The notes under the pieces are model-generated. The model saw nothing but the letters and a program-made list of their open reading frames with translations, made no database searches and was not told where the DNA came from. Shown here piece after piece: positions 16,932 to 26,064 of a DNA stretch of 56,521 nt; the stretch's first letter is position 1, and every line of letters starts with the position of its first letter. The stretch is taken from contig JACPSE010000156.1 in the NCBI GenBank assembly GCA_016193465.1, positions 1 to 56,521 on the forward strand, given 5' to 3'. The translations under genes and the position numbers were made by a program. Origin of the DNA: Deltaproteobacteria bacterium. GTDB taxonomy: Bacteria > Desulfobacterota > Binatia > UBA9968.

Positions 16932-17938
16932 TGGATGCCTAGAATTCTACTCAATTCGTTGGCAAACTCGCTGTTCTGATAAACGTACCCATCGTCCCTG
17001 CCTACATACGATAGCCCCTTGATGGCCTCCGCCTGTTGAGTACCGCTTCCCGGAAATGGGTTGCCTTTACCAGTTATCTCATCAACGGCCTTGTTCCCCT
17101 CATCAGAAAAGATCCAGTCGAGCCAGAGATAAGCGGCATTTGGATGGGGTGCGTTTTTACTCAGGATGAAGGCGCTGCCGGTAAAGAGCACCGGATTTAC
17201 CCTGGCCCAGTCAATGGGCGCGCCTTTTTTCATAAGCATCCTCACCCTGTATAGGTAGACTTCTGCGGCGATAGCGAATTCGCCGGCGGCCAGCAGCGCG
17301 ACTGCCTGGGTATGGCCGTTTATGATCTGGGGCTTGTTAGCAACCAATCTTGAGATATATTTCCTGACCTTCTCTTTTTCCCACGCCCCAGGCTGGGCCA
17401 ACACTACCCACGGCTTGACGTCTGTTGTCACTGCCAGCTTCCCCTTCCATTTAGGGTCTAGCAGATCCTCCCAGGAGCGAGGGGCCTGGCTGGAGGGGAC
17501 AAGGGTGGTGTTGTAAGCGGGCACAATGACGTTTCCGCCCATGACGACCCAGTAGCCGTTTGGGTCCTTGCCCTGCTTGTGTACATTGGCCCGCCCGGGG
17601 ACAGACCACTTCTGGAGGATCCCCGCCTTGATCAAATCGGGAAACTTGCGGTTTTCGCCTCCCAAAACGACATCCCAGGTATGTCTTTTGGCATGGAACT
17701 CTGCCCAAATTTTCTCTGCGATGACTTCTCCGGTAGCCCGCCAATGTTCTACGTCGACAAAGGGATACCTCCGATTGAACCTCTTGATGACCTCGTTGGC
17801 TTCGGTGCTCGAGAGCGTAGCCCACCATACGAGTCTCTTTTCCCTTTTGGCGCCCTCAATGCGTGAGTCTGGCGCTGCCGCTTGAGCGGTAGGCAAAATG
17901 AGAAGAAGCAACAACCCAAGTGAGATAAAAATCTTCAT
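16928..17938 (-). CDS. ABC solute-binding protein (group C)
   Basis: 336 aa with a clear signal peptide ending near AQAAA at residues 18-22. It carries the family marks RFNRRYPFVDVEHWRATGE, PSSQAPRSWEDLLDPKWKGK and NAPHPNAAYLWLDWIFSDEG. An AGGAGG site precedes ATG 17938. Such proteins bind the ligand in the periplasm and hand it to the permease, here the directly coupled gene at 15183. The ligand is unknown; its operon partner, the Rieske oxygenase, makes an aromatic acid a fair guess. Confidence 0.9.
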   Translation of the reverse strand: MKIFISLGLLLLLILPTAQAAAPDSRIEGAKREKRLVWWATLSSTEANEVIKRFNRRYPFVDVEHWRATGEVIAEKIWAEFHAKRHTWDVVLGGENRKFPDLIKAGILQKWSVPGRANVHKQGKDPNGYWVVMGGNVIVPAYNTTLVPSSQAPRSWEDLLDPKWKGKLAVTTDVKPWVVLAQPGAWEKEKVRKYISRLVANKPQIINGHTQAVALLAAGEFAIAAEVYLYRVRMLMKKGAPIDWARVNPVLFTGSAFILSKNAPHPNAAYLWLDWIFSDEGNKAVDEITGKGNPFPGSGTQQAEAIKGLSYVGRDDGYVYQNSEFANELSRILGIQ

Positions 17939-18050
17939 CGTGGTCCTCCTTCAGAGACAGCCTTTTACTTTGCTTCGGCGGGCTCCCGGTCCAGCCGAGG
18001 GGTAAATTCAGCAGGGATCTCGCCGATTTCCCTAGTCGCGAATGCCGATG

Positions 18051-19746
18051 CTACGTTTTCTTTTTACCCTCAAACTCACTAGCCAACTCAGCCGATCTCT
18101 TTCTCTCCTGCTCGATCTTTTTGCCCGTTTCATAATACCTTCCCTGAACCGCCAGCTCCGCCTCCACCTCATCCCGGTTGCTCCAGAGGCCCAAAGAGTA
18201 GCCATGCCAGGGGGTGCGCGGCTTAAGCGCTGGCAAGTCCAGGCCTTCCCAGATCTCTTTGGCCCGCTCCATATATTTCCTCGGCGGCAGCGATATCGGG
18301 GGATAAAGAGCGTGGCGCATTCCATTGATGAGCAGAATGGATGCCTCGTGAGTCTTGGTGGCGCATTCCATTGATGAGCAGAATGGATGCCTCGTGAGTC
18401 TTGGCCACCGGCGAGATCATCGGCGCCACAGCGGCCCTCTCTCCTGGAGCGACGGAAGAGTAATCATGGACGTTGGCGAGCTTTTTGACCACACGGAGGT
18501 CTTCGTGCGGGCGTATCGCCGCGCTCATCGCCCAAACAACCAGCTCGGTATTGTAAGGGTCAATATCCTCGTCTACTGCGATGACGATCTTCAGAGAAAG
18601 CCCCTTCCCCTCACCGGTGGCTGCTTCGAGCGCGCGCCAAACCTGTTCGCGCGGAGTTCCGTGCGCCATTCTCAGCACGCACCAGCGCCCGGAGTTGGCC
18701 ATTTCAATAAGCGCTACCTCTTTAAGCTCCTCGATTCCCGCGTCGTAGCGCACCCGCTTGTAAACGATGTTCTCTCGCGCCACCTGTTTGATCTTGCTCG
18801 ATTCGCTCGGGGTGAACTGACTCAAAAAGGAGACCCAAGTGGGGTTCTTTCGATGGGTAATGCACCGGGCGGCAAAGCAGGGCCCCCAGGATCTCACTGC
18901 CATGTACCCATGGGCCTCACCGAAGGGGCCCTCAGGCTCCATGAAGTCCGTGGGTAAAATCCCCTCGATCACGATCTCCGCCGTCGCCGGAACCTCCAAG
19001 TCCACAGTTTTGCAGCGCACCACCTCAATAGGCTCTCCTGCAATTCCTCCGGCCAGCGATAGTTCATCAAAACCGTAAGGCACTTTAGCTACCGCTGCAT
19101 AAGAAACAGCCGGCACTGCTCCGATCACCAGGGCCGTCTCTAAGGGACGTCCCATTTTGCGACACTTGTTCCAGTGAATCGCCAGGTGTGTATCGGGCGA
19201 GACACAGTAGATTCCCAAGCGGTTTGTTGCCTTCACCTGGCCGCGGTAATTTCCCATGTTGCGAACCCCGGTTTCCGGATCTTTGGTGATCCAGTGGGCG
19301 GCTGTGAGGTAGGGGGCATTGTCATACCCAGGAGTGGAGATCGGGATCGGGAACTCGTCCAAACCAGCGCTCTTGATCTCATCTTCTCCATGGATCTCTT
19401 CCTGCACCGGCCCGGAGGCGACCAAGCGCGGCGAGATGGGGTGGAGCTGCGCCTCAGACCACCGCTGGGTGATCTCATGGTGCGCGCAGCGCATGCCCAG
19501 GGCATAGATATCTTTGCTCGCCGCAAGTCCGGCCACGAGCACTGGGATCGAATAACGCCGCCCGCGACCATCGACCACCTTCTCGAAGAGAAAGGCCTTC
19601 CGCTCAGCCTCCTCCAGGCCGCGGAATTGCCAGCGCACCAAGGGATGAAGCTCGGTGTCTTTGTTAATTTCAGCCTGGATGCGCCGCAGCTTGCCTTGGC
19701 TCTCCAGAGTCGCAATATATTCCCTCAGGTCATGATAGTAAGGCAT
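18051..19746 (-). pseudogene. UbiD family decarboxylase, frame broken by 46-bp duplication
   Basis: Read from ATG 19746, residues 1 to about 463 are a normal UbiD-type enzyme: NMGNYRGQ carries the prFMN-site Arg, and EGPFGE has the catalytic glutamates at E272 and E277. A perfect 46-bp tandem duplication (18313-18404) then shifts the frame, giving a 507-aa product with an unrelated end that stops at 18223. If one copy is removed the frame continues through SLPPRKYMERAKEIWEGLDL and RTPWHGYSLG to 18051, giving 549 aa, the length of the long UbiD clade. So the break is recent, or it is an assembly error. It is the last gene of a permease-SBP-UbiD-UbiD operon. Confidence 0.85.
18313..18404. repeat. 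46-bp perfect tandem duplication
   Basis: Positions 18313-18358 and 18359-18404 are identical. The unit is not a multiple of three, and it lies inside the 3' part of the UbiD gene, which it frameshifts. The absence of any difference between copies means the event is young. Confidence 0.95.
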
Positions 19747-19844
19747 ATCAACCCTCGCAATTGCAAAAGAGAAAGTTCAAATTGCGGAGCGCAAAATCAG
19801 TTGTGAATTTTCAATTTGCAATCTGCATTTTTCATTAAGCACTG

Positions 19845-21281
19845 CTATCTCCCAAAGGAGCCTACAAAAGGGGAGGGCGAAATCAGCTTGCCCCATTTTT
19901 CCAGAATGCGCTGTCGCATGTCGCTTGATATCTCTACAGGGATCTTGGCCTGCTTCTTCCACTCCACGGGGGTGCAGGCATCGATGATGCACCGGGAGTT
20001 GTATCCTTTTTCTGCCTCCGGTCTCCCCGCGAAGTGGATAGAGTCCATTTGATCCGTCCAGCAGTAGCGGATGATCTCGATGGCGCGTTGCGGGTCCGAG
20101 CGGAAGAGTATTGCCCAAATCACCTCATCGAGGTTAAAGGGATCGACATCATCATCCACCACTACCACGTAGCGCCCCATAAAACCGCCGCTGTGACATT
20201 GGGATGCCAGCAGGCCTATCTGCCGGGCCTGCCCGGCATAACGCTGCTTGATCGACACCACGATCAGAAAACGTGAGTAGGTGGCGACTGCCTGGACATC
20301 GCGGGCACCGGCTCTTTCGATCTCATCCCAGATCATGCCGCCAAAAAGGAAATCACCTTGCATCTTGGCTTGGGCCGGTCGACTCAATTGACGCGGCAAC
20401 TGCCCCAACAGGATAGGGTTGTGGCGGTGATATATGGCTTTGACACGAATGATCGGCGCCGGCCTTGGCTCGCTGTAACCCGTCCATTCGCCGAAAGGCC
20501 CTTCCATCTGAAACTCACCAGGGGGAACCTCGCCCTCAAGGACAATCTCAGCAGCAGCAGGGATGGGTAAGCCAGTGAGGGGCCCAGGAATGATCTCTAG
20601 CGGGCTTCCTTTGAGCCCCCCGGCAAACTCATATTCGGAAATGCCCCAAGGGACGTGGAGAATGCTGGCCATGAGCAGGGCAGGATCTCCGCCTAACAGC
20701 ACCACCACAGGACACGGTTCAGATCGACTGCGATACTTGTCCAGGATCACATCCCCATGTTTCCCATAGCAGATGTACAATCCCAGGCTCTTGTTATCGT
20801 GCACCTGCAAGCGATAGTTGCCGAAATTGACCCACCCCTCTTCCGGGTCGCGCATGACCACCGCATCCGCGGTGCCGATGTAGCGCCCGCCGTCCAGCTC
20901 ATGCCACAAAGGCACGGGAAATTTGAGCACGTCCGCTTCCGCTCCAACCAACCTGTTCTCCATCACCGGGCCGCCCGCGACTATCTTCGGGGGAATGGGT
21001 TCAAGCCGCTTGAGGCGCTCGCGCCATTCCCGGTTGAGGGCCTTTCCATGGGCTGTGGTGGATAGTCCCACGGTAAAGAGCCATGCCTTAAGGGATTTGG
21101 AGGGATTGGCGAGAATCCGGTAGCCTGGCGGGTACCCCTTGATCTGGTCAAAGAGCACCGGATGGCTGGAGATGTCGGCTGCGGCGCTCACTTCGTGCTT
21201 CCAGTCGGCGCCCTGAATTTGTCTAAGCTCCCCCATCGCCTCCACCTGCTGAATCCAATCCCGCAGGTCTGTGTAACTCAT
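19845..21281 (-). CDS. UbiD family decarboxylase
   Basis: 478 aa from ATG 21281 (MSYTDLRDWIQQVEAMGELR), which has GGAGAGGG upstream; the longer frame to 21308 would overlap the SBP gene. The prFMN-binding region NFGNYRLQV and the catalytic EGPFGEW (E260, E265) are intact, as is the late DDDVDPFNLDEVIWAI metal/oligomer block. UbiD enzymes catalyse reversible decarboxylation of unsaturated or aromatic acids using prenylated FMN supplied by UbiX. By eye it is closest to the product at 45251. It sits 17 nt after an SBP gene and before a second UbiD, which suggests that the imported acid is its substrate. A ~100-bp A/T-rich spacer follows. Confidence 0.93.
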   Translation of the reverse strand: MSYTDLRDWIQQVEAMGELRQIQGADWKHEVSAAADISSHPVLFDQIKGYPPGYRILANPSKSLKAWLFTVGLSTTAHGKALNREWRERLKRLEPIPPKIVAGGPVMENRLVGAEADVLKFPVPLWHELDGGRYIGTADAVVMRDPEEGWVNFGNYRLQVHDNKSLGLYICYGKHGDVILDKYRSRSEPCPVVVLLGGDPALLMASILHVPWGISEYEFAGGLKGSPLEIIPGPLTGLPIPAAAEIVLEGEVPPGEFQMEGPFGEWTGYSEPRPAPIIRVKAIYHRHNPILLGQLPRQLSRPAQAKMQGDFLFGGMIWDEIERAGARDVQAVATYSRFLIVVSIKQRYAGQARQIGLLASQCHSGGFMGRYVVVVDDDVDPFNLDEVIWAILFRSDPQRAIEIIRYCWTDQMDSIHFAGRPEAEKGYNSRCIIDACTPVEWKKQAKIPVEISSDMRQRILEKWGKLISPSPFVGSFGR

Positions 21282-21297
21282 GAGTCCCTCTCCTTTC

Positions 21298-22335
21298 TCA
21301 TTTGGCAAAAAAGATTTGCTCAGTGAACTTACGAATCTTTGCTCCCTGCTTCAGGTCATCTTCGGTGGTCGTTCCAAGCAGTTTTTTCCCCTTGAGCAAA
21401 AGCTCTGGATGCGGCACCGGGACATCGGCTCTTACCGGTGTATTGCCTCTTTCCCCAAGAGCTTTCTGCGCCTCGTCCCCGATTTGAAAATTCGCCCAGA
21501 TCTTGGCCGCGTTGGGGTGGGGGGTGTTCTTGACAAGCCCTTGGCTAATCGCGATGTAAGCAACGCCCTCGCTCGGCGTGATCCACTTGACCGGCGCCCC
21601 CTTGAGCCGGGCAATTGCGCCCGCGAGCGCCGGTAAATACACCGGAAACTCTCCCCGGGCCAGCGATTTCTCGTTCTCGAGATACTGGGGTCTGAACTGG
21701 AGGTTCTGTTTTGCCAGTTCCGCCAGAAAGGGCCCGCCGAGGGTCTTGTAGGTTACAATAAACCAGGTATTTCCTCCACCGGCGCCTCTGGGGTCGTCGG
21801 CGAGGATTCTGCCTTTCCACTTGGGATCGAGCAGATCCTTCCATGATTTTGGCTCTTCGCCTCGCTTGACCAGGCTTGTGTTGACCAATAAGCCGTAGAT
21901 GTTCAAGTAGACCGGGATCAATATATTATCAGGGTCGCGGAACTCCTCAGGGGTGTGTTTGAGGTTGGGCGGGCGGTGGGAAACCAGGACTCCCCTCCAC
22001 TTGAGATCACTCATGGTGGTGGGCCCGGTGGACATGATGTCAGCAACATATCTTCCAGCCCTCTGCTCTGCGAGAATCCGGTCGTAGTTCTCGCGCCCTC
22101 GGCCTCCCGTAAAGTTCATCTCTACCCCATACCGTTGGTTGAATAAATTAAACACGGGCGCAAGGGCGATGCCGAGGTCTGGCGCCCCATAATAGTTGAT
22201 CTTGCCCTCTCGCTTTGCCCCTTTTAGGGTCGCTTCGTCGAATTCTGTCTGGCCGAAGAGCTGGCTTGAAAACGCCGCGATGAAAAAACCCGTGAAAAAA
22301 GCATACCAGCCCTTTTTCCAACGAAGGCTTTTCAT
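21298..22335 (-). CDS. ABC solute-binding protein (group C)
   Basis: 345 aa with a signal peptide (FFTGFFIAAFSSQLFGQ). It begins its mature part with LKGAKREGKINYYGAPD and has FNQRYGVEMNFTGGRG, WKDLLDPKWKGRIL and KNTPHPNAAKIWANFQ, the standard pattern of the Fe(III)/thiamine-type binders. It lies between the fused permease at 22364 and the UbiD gene at 19845. The ligand is unknown. Confidence 0.9.
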   Translation of the reverse strand: MKSLRWKKGWYAFFTGFFIAAFSSQLFGQTEFDEATLKGAKREGKINYYGAPDLGIALAPVFNLFNQRYGVEMNFTGGRGRENYDRILAEQRAGRYVADIMSTGPTTMSDLKWRGVLVSHRPPNLKHTPEEFRDPDNILIPVYLNIYGLLVNTSLVKRGEEPKSWKDLLDPKWKGRILADDPRGAGGGNTWFIVTYKTLGGPFLAELAKQNLQFRPQYLENEKSLARGEFPVYLPALAGAIARLKGAPVKWITPSEGVAYIAISQGLVKNTPHPNAAKIWANFQIGDEAQKALGERGNTPVRADVPVPHPELLLKGKKLLGTTTEDDLKQGAKIRKFTEQIFFAK

Positions 22336-22363
22336 CGCGTTCCTATCCTCCCTGCTTAGCCTG

Positions 22364-24109
22364 TCAAGTCATTGCGACCGACGGCTTAGTTCTGAGAAGC
22401 CAGGTTTCGCCTACCCGGAAGAGCAAAACAACGGCAAGCATGACAAGGGCGATCACGCTCACGACCTCTGACCTGCCTGCTTCCCAGTATTTGAGTATGG
22501 TGACCGAAAGCACCTCATTCCCAGGTGAGTAGAGGAGCACGGAGGCGCTCAACTCCCGCATGAAGAGAAAAAACAATAGCATGAGGCCCGCGGTAAAGCC
22601 AGGTCGCAACAAGGCTAGATAAATTCTAACGAAGGTTTGCCACCAGGTAGCGCCATGGACCAAAGAGCATTCTTCCAAATCCGGGCTGATTTGAACGATC
22701 GTGCCTGCCATGCTCCGAACCCCGATGGGCAGCCCCAGAGTGAGGTAGGCGATCAACAGAATCCAAAAAGTCCCGTAGAGAACGACCGGCCCCGGCAGCA
22801 AGATATAGGCCCATAACATTCCGAGAGCCAACACCATGCCAGGCACGGTCCACGGCACCCAAGAACAATGGTCCAGAACGGCTCTGCCCCAGAATTTTGT
22901 CTTGAAGGTGATGTAGGCGATGATCGCTGAAAGGAACATGCACAGCCCCGCTCCTCCTATGGCCAGAAGCAGGCTGTTTCTTAGCGCACGCCAGAACGTC
23001 GGGTCGGAGAATGCCTGCTGATAGTTGGCAAGCGTTATCATCTTCAGGTCGTAGAGGCCGAAGATCATAAAGAACGAGCTCAGGATAAGCTGAGAAATGG
23101 GAAGCACGACGGCAACGGTGAAGTACGCCAGACAAAACCCAAAGGTGGTCCATTTCCAAAGGCCAAGCTTGACGACCTGGGGACGGTAACCTTTCCCGGT
23201 AATCGTGAAATACTCTTTTCCACCCATCATGCGCCGCTGGGTGAGAACCAGGATAAACGTGATCGCCATCAGGGTCACTGCTAGCGCCATGGCCCGGGCG
23301 TAGTCGGGCGGAGTGCGATGAACAAGCGAAGAATATATCTCGGTTGTGAAGACGAATATCTTGGCGGGTAGACCGAAAAAGAGCGCGCTCTCAAAGGCCT
23401 CCACCCCTCGGATAAACGTCAGGATTGCCGCTCCCATGAACGCTGGAAGCATAAGCGGCAGCGTTATGCGAAAAAACGTTTTCAGCCCGCTTGCCCCCGA
23501 TGCGTGCGATGCCTCTTCCAGGGAAGGGTCCATGGCGCGAAAAGCGCCAATGATTAGCAGAAATACGAAGGCAGTGGAATAGTGCGTCATATGCCAAACA
23601 ATTCCGCCGTAAGAATAAATATTAAAAGGCGGGCTCTCAAGGCCGAAGAGAGACATCAGAAATTTATTAATGATCCCCGTGGTCGGGTTTGCCAGCATGG
23701 CCCAAGCCACGGCGGTCAGGATTGGCGGGATGAAGAAAGGCAGAGTGATCAGAACTTCAAGGAGGCGAGGGTAGGGAGTATCGGTCCGGGTGACAACCCA
23801 AGCGAAAAATCCTCCCAAGAGTAGAGCGAGGATAGTTTTTACGCAGGAGATAACGAGGCTGTTCAGCAGGATGGTATAGGTGGAATAGTCGCTGTAGGCT
23901 TCGGTATAGGCCTCTAAAGTGAAATTCCCAGCGTCGCCTGGCGGGGCGCTTCTCACGCTTCCGAACAGGAGCATCATGACTGGGTAAAGTGTCAAAAAAC
24001 CTACGATCAATAAGGTGAAAGTCATTAACGAATGGGACAAATTAATTGTTTGTAGCAAGCGGAGGATTTTCCAGCTCTGATCCGCTGGAGGAGGGAGAGG
24101 TTTGATCAT
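22364..24109 (-). CDS. ABC permease, two fused transmembrane halves
   Basis: About 581 aa from ATG 24109; the frame is open to 24289 but those 60 residues are basic and unlike the family, and the neighbouring permeases are 580-589 aa. It has two six-helix halves, each with an EAA loop (LEEASHASGASGLKTFFRIT and LEECSLVHGATWWQTFVRIY). It should form the channel for the SBP encoded next (28-nt gap). No ATPase gene is in the operon. Confidence 0.9.
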   Translation of the reverse strand: MIKPLPPPADQSWKILRLLQTINLSHSLMTFTLLIVGFLTLYPVMMLLFGSVRSAPPGDAGNFTLEAYTEAYSDYSTYTILLNSLVISCVKTILALLLGGFFAWVVTRTDTPYPRLLEVLITLPFFIPPILTAVAWAMLANPTTGIINKFLMSLFGLESPPFNIYSYGGIVWHMTHYSTAFVFLLIIGAFRAMDPSLEEASHASGASGLKTFFRITLPLMLPAFMGAAILTFIRGVEAFESALFFGLPAKIFVFTTEIYSSLVHRTPPDYARAMALAVTLMAITFILVLTQRRMMGGKEYFTITGKGYRPQVVKLGLWKWTTFGFCLAYFTVAVVLPISQLILSSFFMIFGLYDLKMITLANYQQAFSDPTFWRALRNSLLLAIGGAGLCMFLSAIIAYITFKTKFWGRAVLDHCSWVPWTVPGMVLALGMLWAYILLPGPVVLYGTFWILLIAYLTLGLPIGVRSMAGTIVQISPDLEECSLVHGATWWQTFVRIYLALLRPGFTAGLMLLFFLFMRELSASVLLYSPGNEVLSVTILKYWEAGRSEVVSVIALVMLAVVLLFRVGETWLLRTKPSVAMT

Positions 24110-24490
24110 TTCCTGGTGCCTGCAAAGAGGTAGCCGACTTTTATGGAGAATTTGCCGTGTGAGTGCAGCAAGATATGTGCCAGGGGAGGCTCGTCGTTTA
24201 TTAGTAGATGCGGAGTTGGGAAGCGGCTTCCTCAAGGGGCAAACAGGAGACGCATTAAAGGGTTTTCTTAAATATGAGAAGAATGACACCTGTAATTCTT
24301 ATTTCTTCGAGGGATCCGTTCTAAACCTCGGCTCTTTTGTGTTTTTGTGCCCTAACCGCTGCCTTTTTCTCCCCCAAAGAAGGCTTTTGGCTGGCATGGA
24401 TTATGCAGAACGCCAGTCGCAGTTCCATGACAGCGGCCGCTGTTCTTATCTGTAAAATTTAGAGTATCGTTTGCACTTGGAGGTCAGCCT
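24110..24490. other. gene-free divergent promoter region
   Basis: About 380 bp lie between the minus-strand permease operon and the plus-strand UbiD operon. I see no conserved reading frame in it. TAAAATTT at 24453 and the GGAGGTC ribosome site before 24491 belong to the rightward operon. No clear operator or terminator was found. Confidence 0.5.
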
Positions 24491-25882
24491 ATGATGAATC
24501 TTCAGAGTTTTATTGGCGAGTATGAAAAAGCCCATCCCGAGGAAGTCATCCACATAGAGCAAGAGATCAACTCGCGCTATGAAATCACAGCCCTCGTGAT
24601 TCAAGGAGACGAATACTGGAAAGATCCTCCGGTTTTCATCTTTCATCGGGTGAAGGGCTCCAACGGGAACGTTTCACCCCATCCCGCTATTGTCAACCTC
24701 TTTGCCAGTCGCCCTCGGTGCGCGCGAATCATCGGCACCGACGTGCCTCACTTCGCCCGCGAGCTGCAGCGGCGTTGCACAGAAGAAAAACGCAAACCTG
24801 TTGTTGTAAAAAAGGGAGAGGCGCCGGTAAAAGAGGTCATCAATAAAGGCAAGGATGTTGATCTGTTTGAATTTCCTATCGTCACGCACCATTACCTGGA
24901 TGCCGGACCCTACTGCTCATCGGGTTTTGCCACTACCTATGATCCCGACAGTGGTGTTGATAACTGCGGCATCCAGAGGGGTTTTGTCAAGGCAAAGGAC
25001 GAGATCCGTTTCTGGCCCTGCCTCGGCACTCATAACAACTTTAACCTGGAGAAACACTGGGAGCGCGGTCAGGATATGCGCTTTGCATATTGGGTAGGAC
25101 ACCACCCGGCAGTCATCTTGGGGGCAGAGGTGCGGTTGGGTTATCCGGAAAGCCACTATGAGGCTGCGGGCGGCGTCATCGGAGAGCCGCTGCGTCTGGT
25201 TCCTTCGGAGAGCCTCGGCGACGATTTTCTTGTGCCCGCGGATGCTGAGGTGGTGATTGAAGGAATCGCTAAGGTGGGAGAGCGGAAGGCCGAAGGGCCG
25301 TTCGGGGAGGCTTGGGGGCATACCGGCGCGCAGCGGCTCAACCCGGTCATTCGGGTTACTGCGCTAACCCACCGCCGTGACGCCTATTGGATATCGAACA
25401 TGGTCAGCCACAAAGACATGCAGGTGTTTAATTCGTGGCGCGAGGTCATCATCTTAGAGGCAGCTAAAAGAGCTGTGCCCACCACTCAAAACGTTTATAT
25501 ACCTGTTCCAGGGATGGTTTTCTTGCAGATCAAGCAGACCCGCCGGAATCAGGGGAGAGAAGCAGGGCTGGCCGCTCTCGCCTCGGTGGAGGGGGCAAAA
25601 CATATCTTTGTTGTGGATGACGATATCGATATCTACAATATGCATGATATTCTCACCGCCATTGGCAGCCGTACCCAGTGGGACAAGGATGTGATCATCG
25701 TTCCTCGAGGTCGCGGGATCGGCACGGATCCTTCCATCTCCGAGGAAGCGACAACCGCCAAGGCGGTGATCGATTGCACGAAGCCAGTGCCGCCCCAGCC
25801 TTTTGAACCGAGGAACAGCGTGCCTGAAGAGGTGATGAAGCGGGTTCGACTTGAGGATTGGGTTGCTAAAAAATATCTCTGA
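24491..25882 (+). CDS. UbiD family decarboxylase
   Basis: 463 aa from ATG 24491 with GGAGG seven bases upstream. It has the UbiD core: GEAPVKEVINKGKDVDLFEF, GIQRGFVKAK with the prFMN-site Arg, EGPFGEAWGH with E268/E273, and VDDDIDIYNMHDILTAI. The residue after the motif is His where most paralogues have Tyr (GHT against GY), which may tune the substrate pocket. It opens a seven-gene operon containing two zinc-ribbon proteins, a bicupin, another UbiD, an SBP and an NMT1-like protein. Confidence 0.93.
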   Translation: MMNLQSFIGEYEKAHPEEVIHIEQEINSRYEITALVIQGDEYWKDPPVFIFHRVKGSNGNVSPHPAIVNLFASRPRCARIIGTDVPHFARELQRRCTEEKRKPVVVKKGEAPVKEVINKGKDVDLFEFPIVTHHYLDAGPYCSSGFATTYDPDSGVDNCGIQRGFVKAKDEIRFWPCLGTHNNFNLEKHWERGQDMRFAYWVGHHPAVILGAEVRLGYPESHYEAAGGVIGEPLRLVPSESLGDDFLVPADAEVVIEGIAKVGERKAEGPFGEAWGHTGAQRLNPVIRVTALTHRRDAYWISNMVSHKDMQVFNSWREVIILEAAKRAVPTTQNVYIPVPGMVFLQIKQTRRNQGREAGLAALASVEGAKHIFVVDDDIDIYNMHDILTAIGSRTQWDKDVIIVPRGRGIGTDPSISEEATTAKAVIDCTKPVPPQPFEPRNSVPEEVMKRVRLEDWVAKKYL

Positions 25883-25893
25883 GAGGAGTGGTC

Positions 25894-26064
25894 ATGCCGA
25901 AAATCAGTCTCGTAACATGTCCTGCGTGTCAGCAAAAATTTCCCGTCAACCGTTCAGATTTTATCGAGTGGGAAGGCGACTGCCGCTGTCCCTTCTGCGC
26001 CCAAGAGTTTCCTCCTGAGAAGGGGAAGCCCTATCCTCCACTTCACGCGGGAGCTGAGGAGTGA
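25894..26064 (+). CDS. small zinc-ribbon protein
   Basis: 56 aa from ATG 25894 (GAGAGGAG upstream). Two cysteine pairs, C9-P-A-C12 and C32-P-F-C35 with a further C30, form a zinc-ribbon pattern. It starts 12 nt after the UbiD stop, and its own stop overlaps the next start at GTGA (26061-26064). The position after a UbiD gene parallels the VdcD-like gene at 28378, so it may be a small partner subunit of this decarboxylase. That role is inference; the sequence itself is not clearly VdcD. Confidence 0.72.
   Translation: MPKISLVTCPACQQKFPVNRSDFIEWEGDCRCPFCAQEFPPEKGKPYPPLHAGAEE

Noticed and set aside
18313-18404. Programmed frameshift site in the UbiD gene
   Set aside because: The shift is fully explained by a perfect tandem duplication; no slippery heptamer or needed structure was seen.
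19747-19844. A/T-rich spacer with TTGCAA/CAATTTGC-like repeats as a regulatory site
   Set aside because: It lies inside an operon between two UbiD genes and looks like low-complexity spacer; no clear symmetry to support an operator or terminator.
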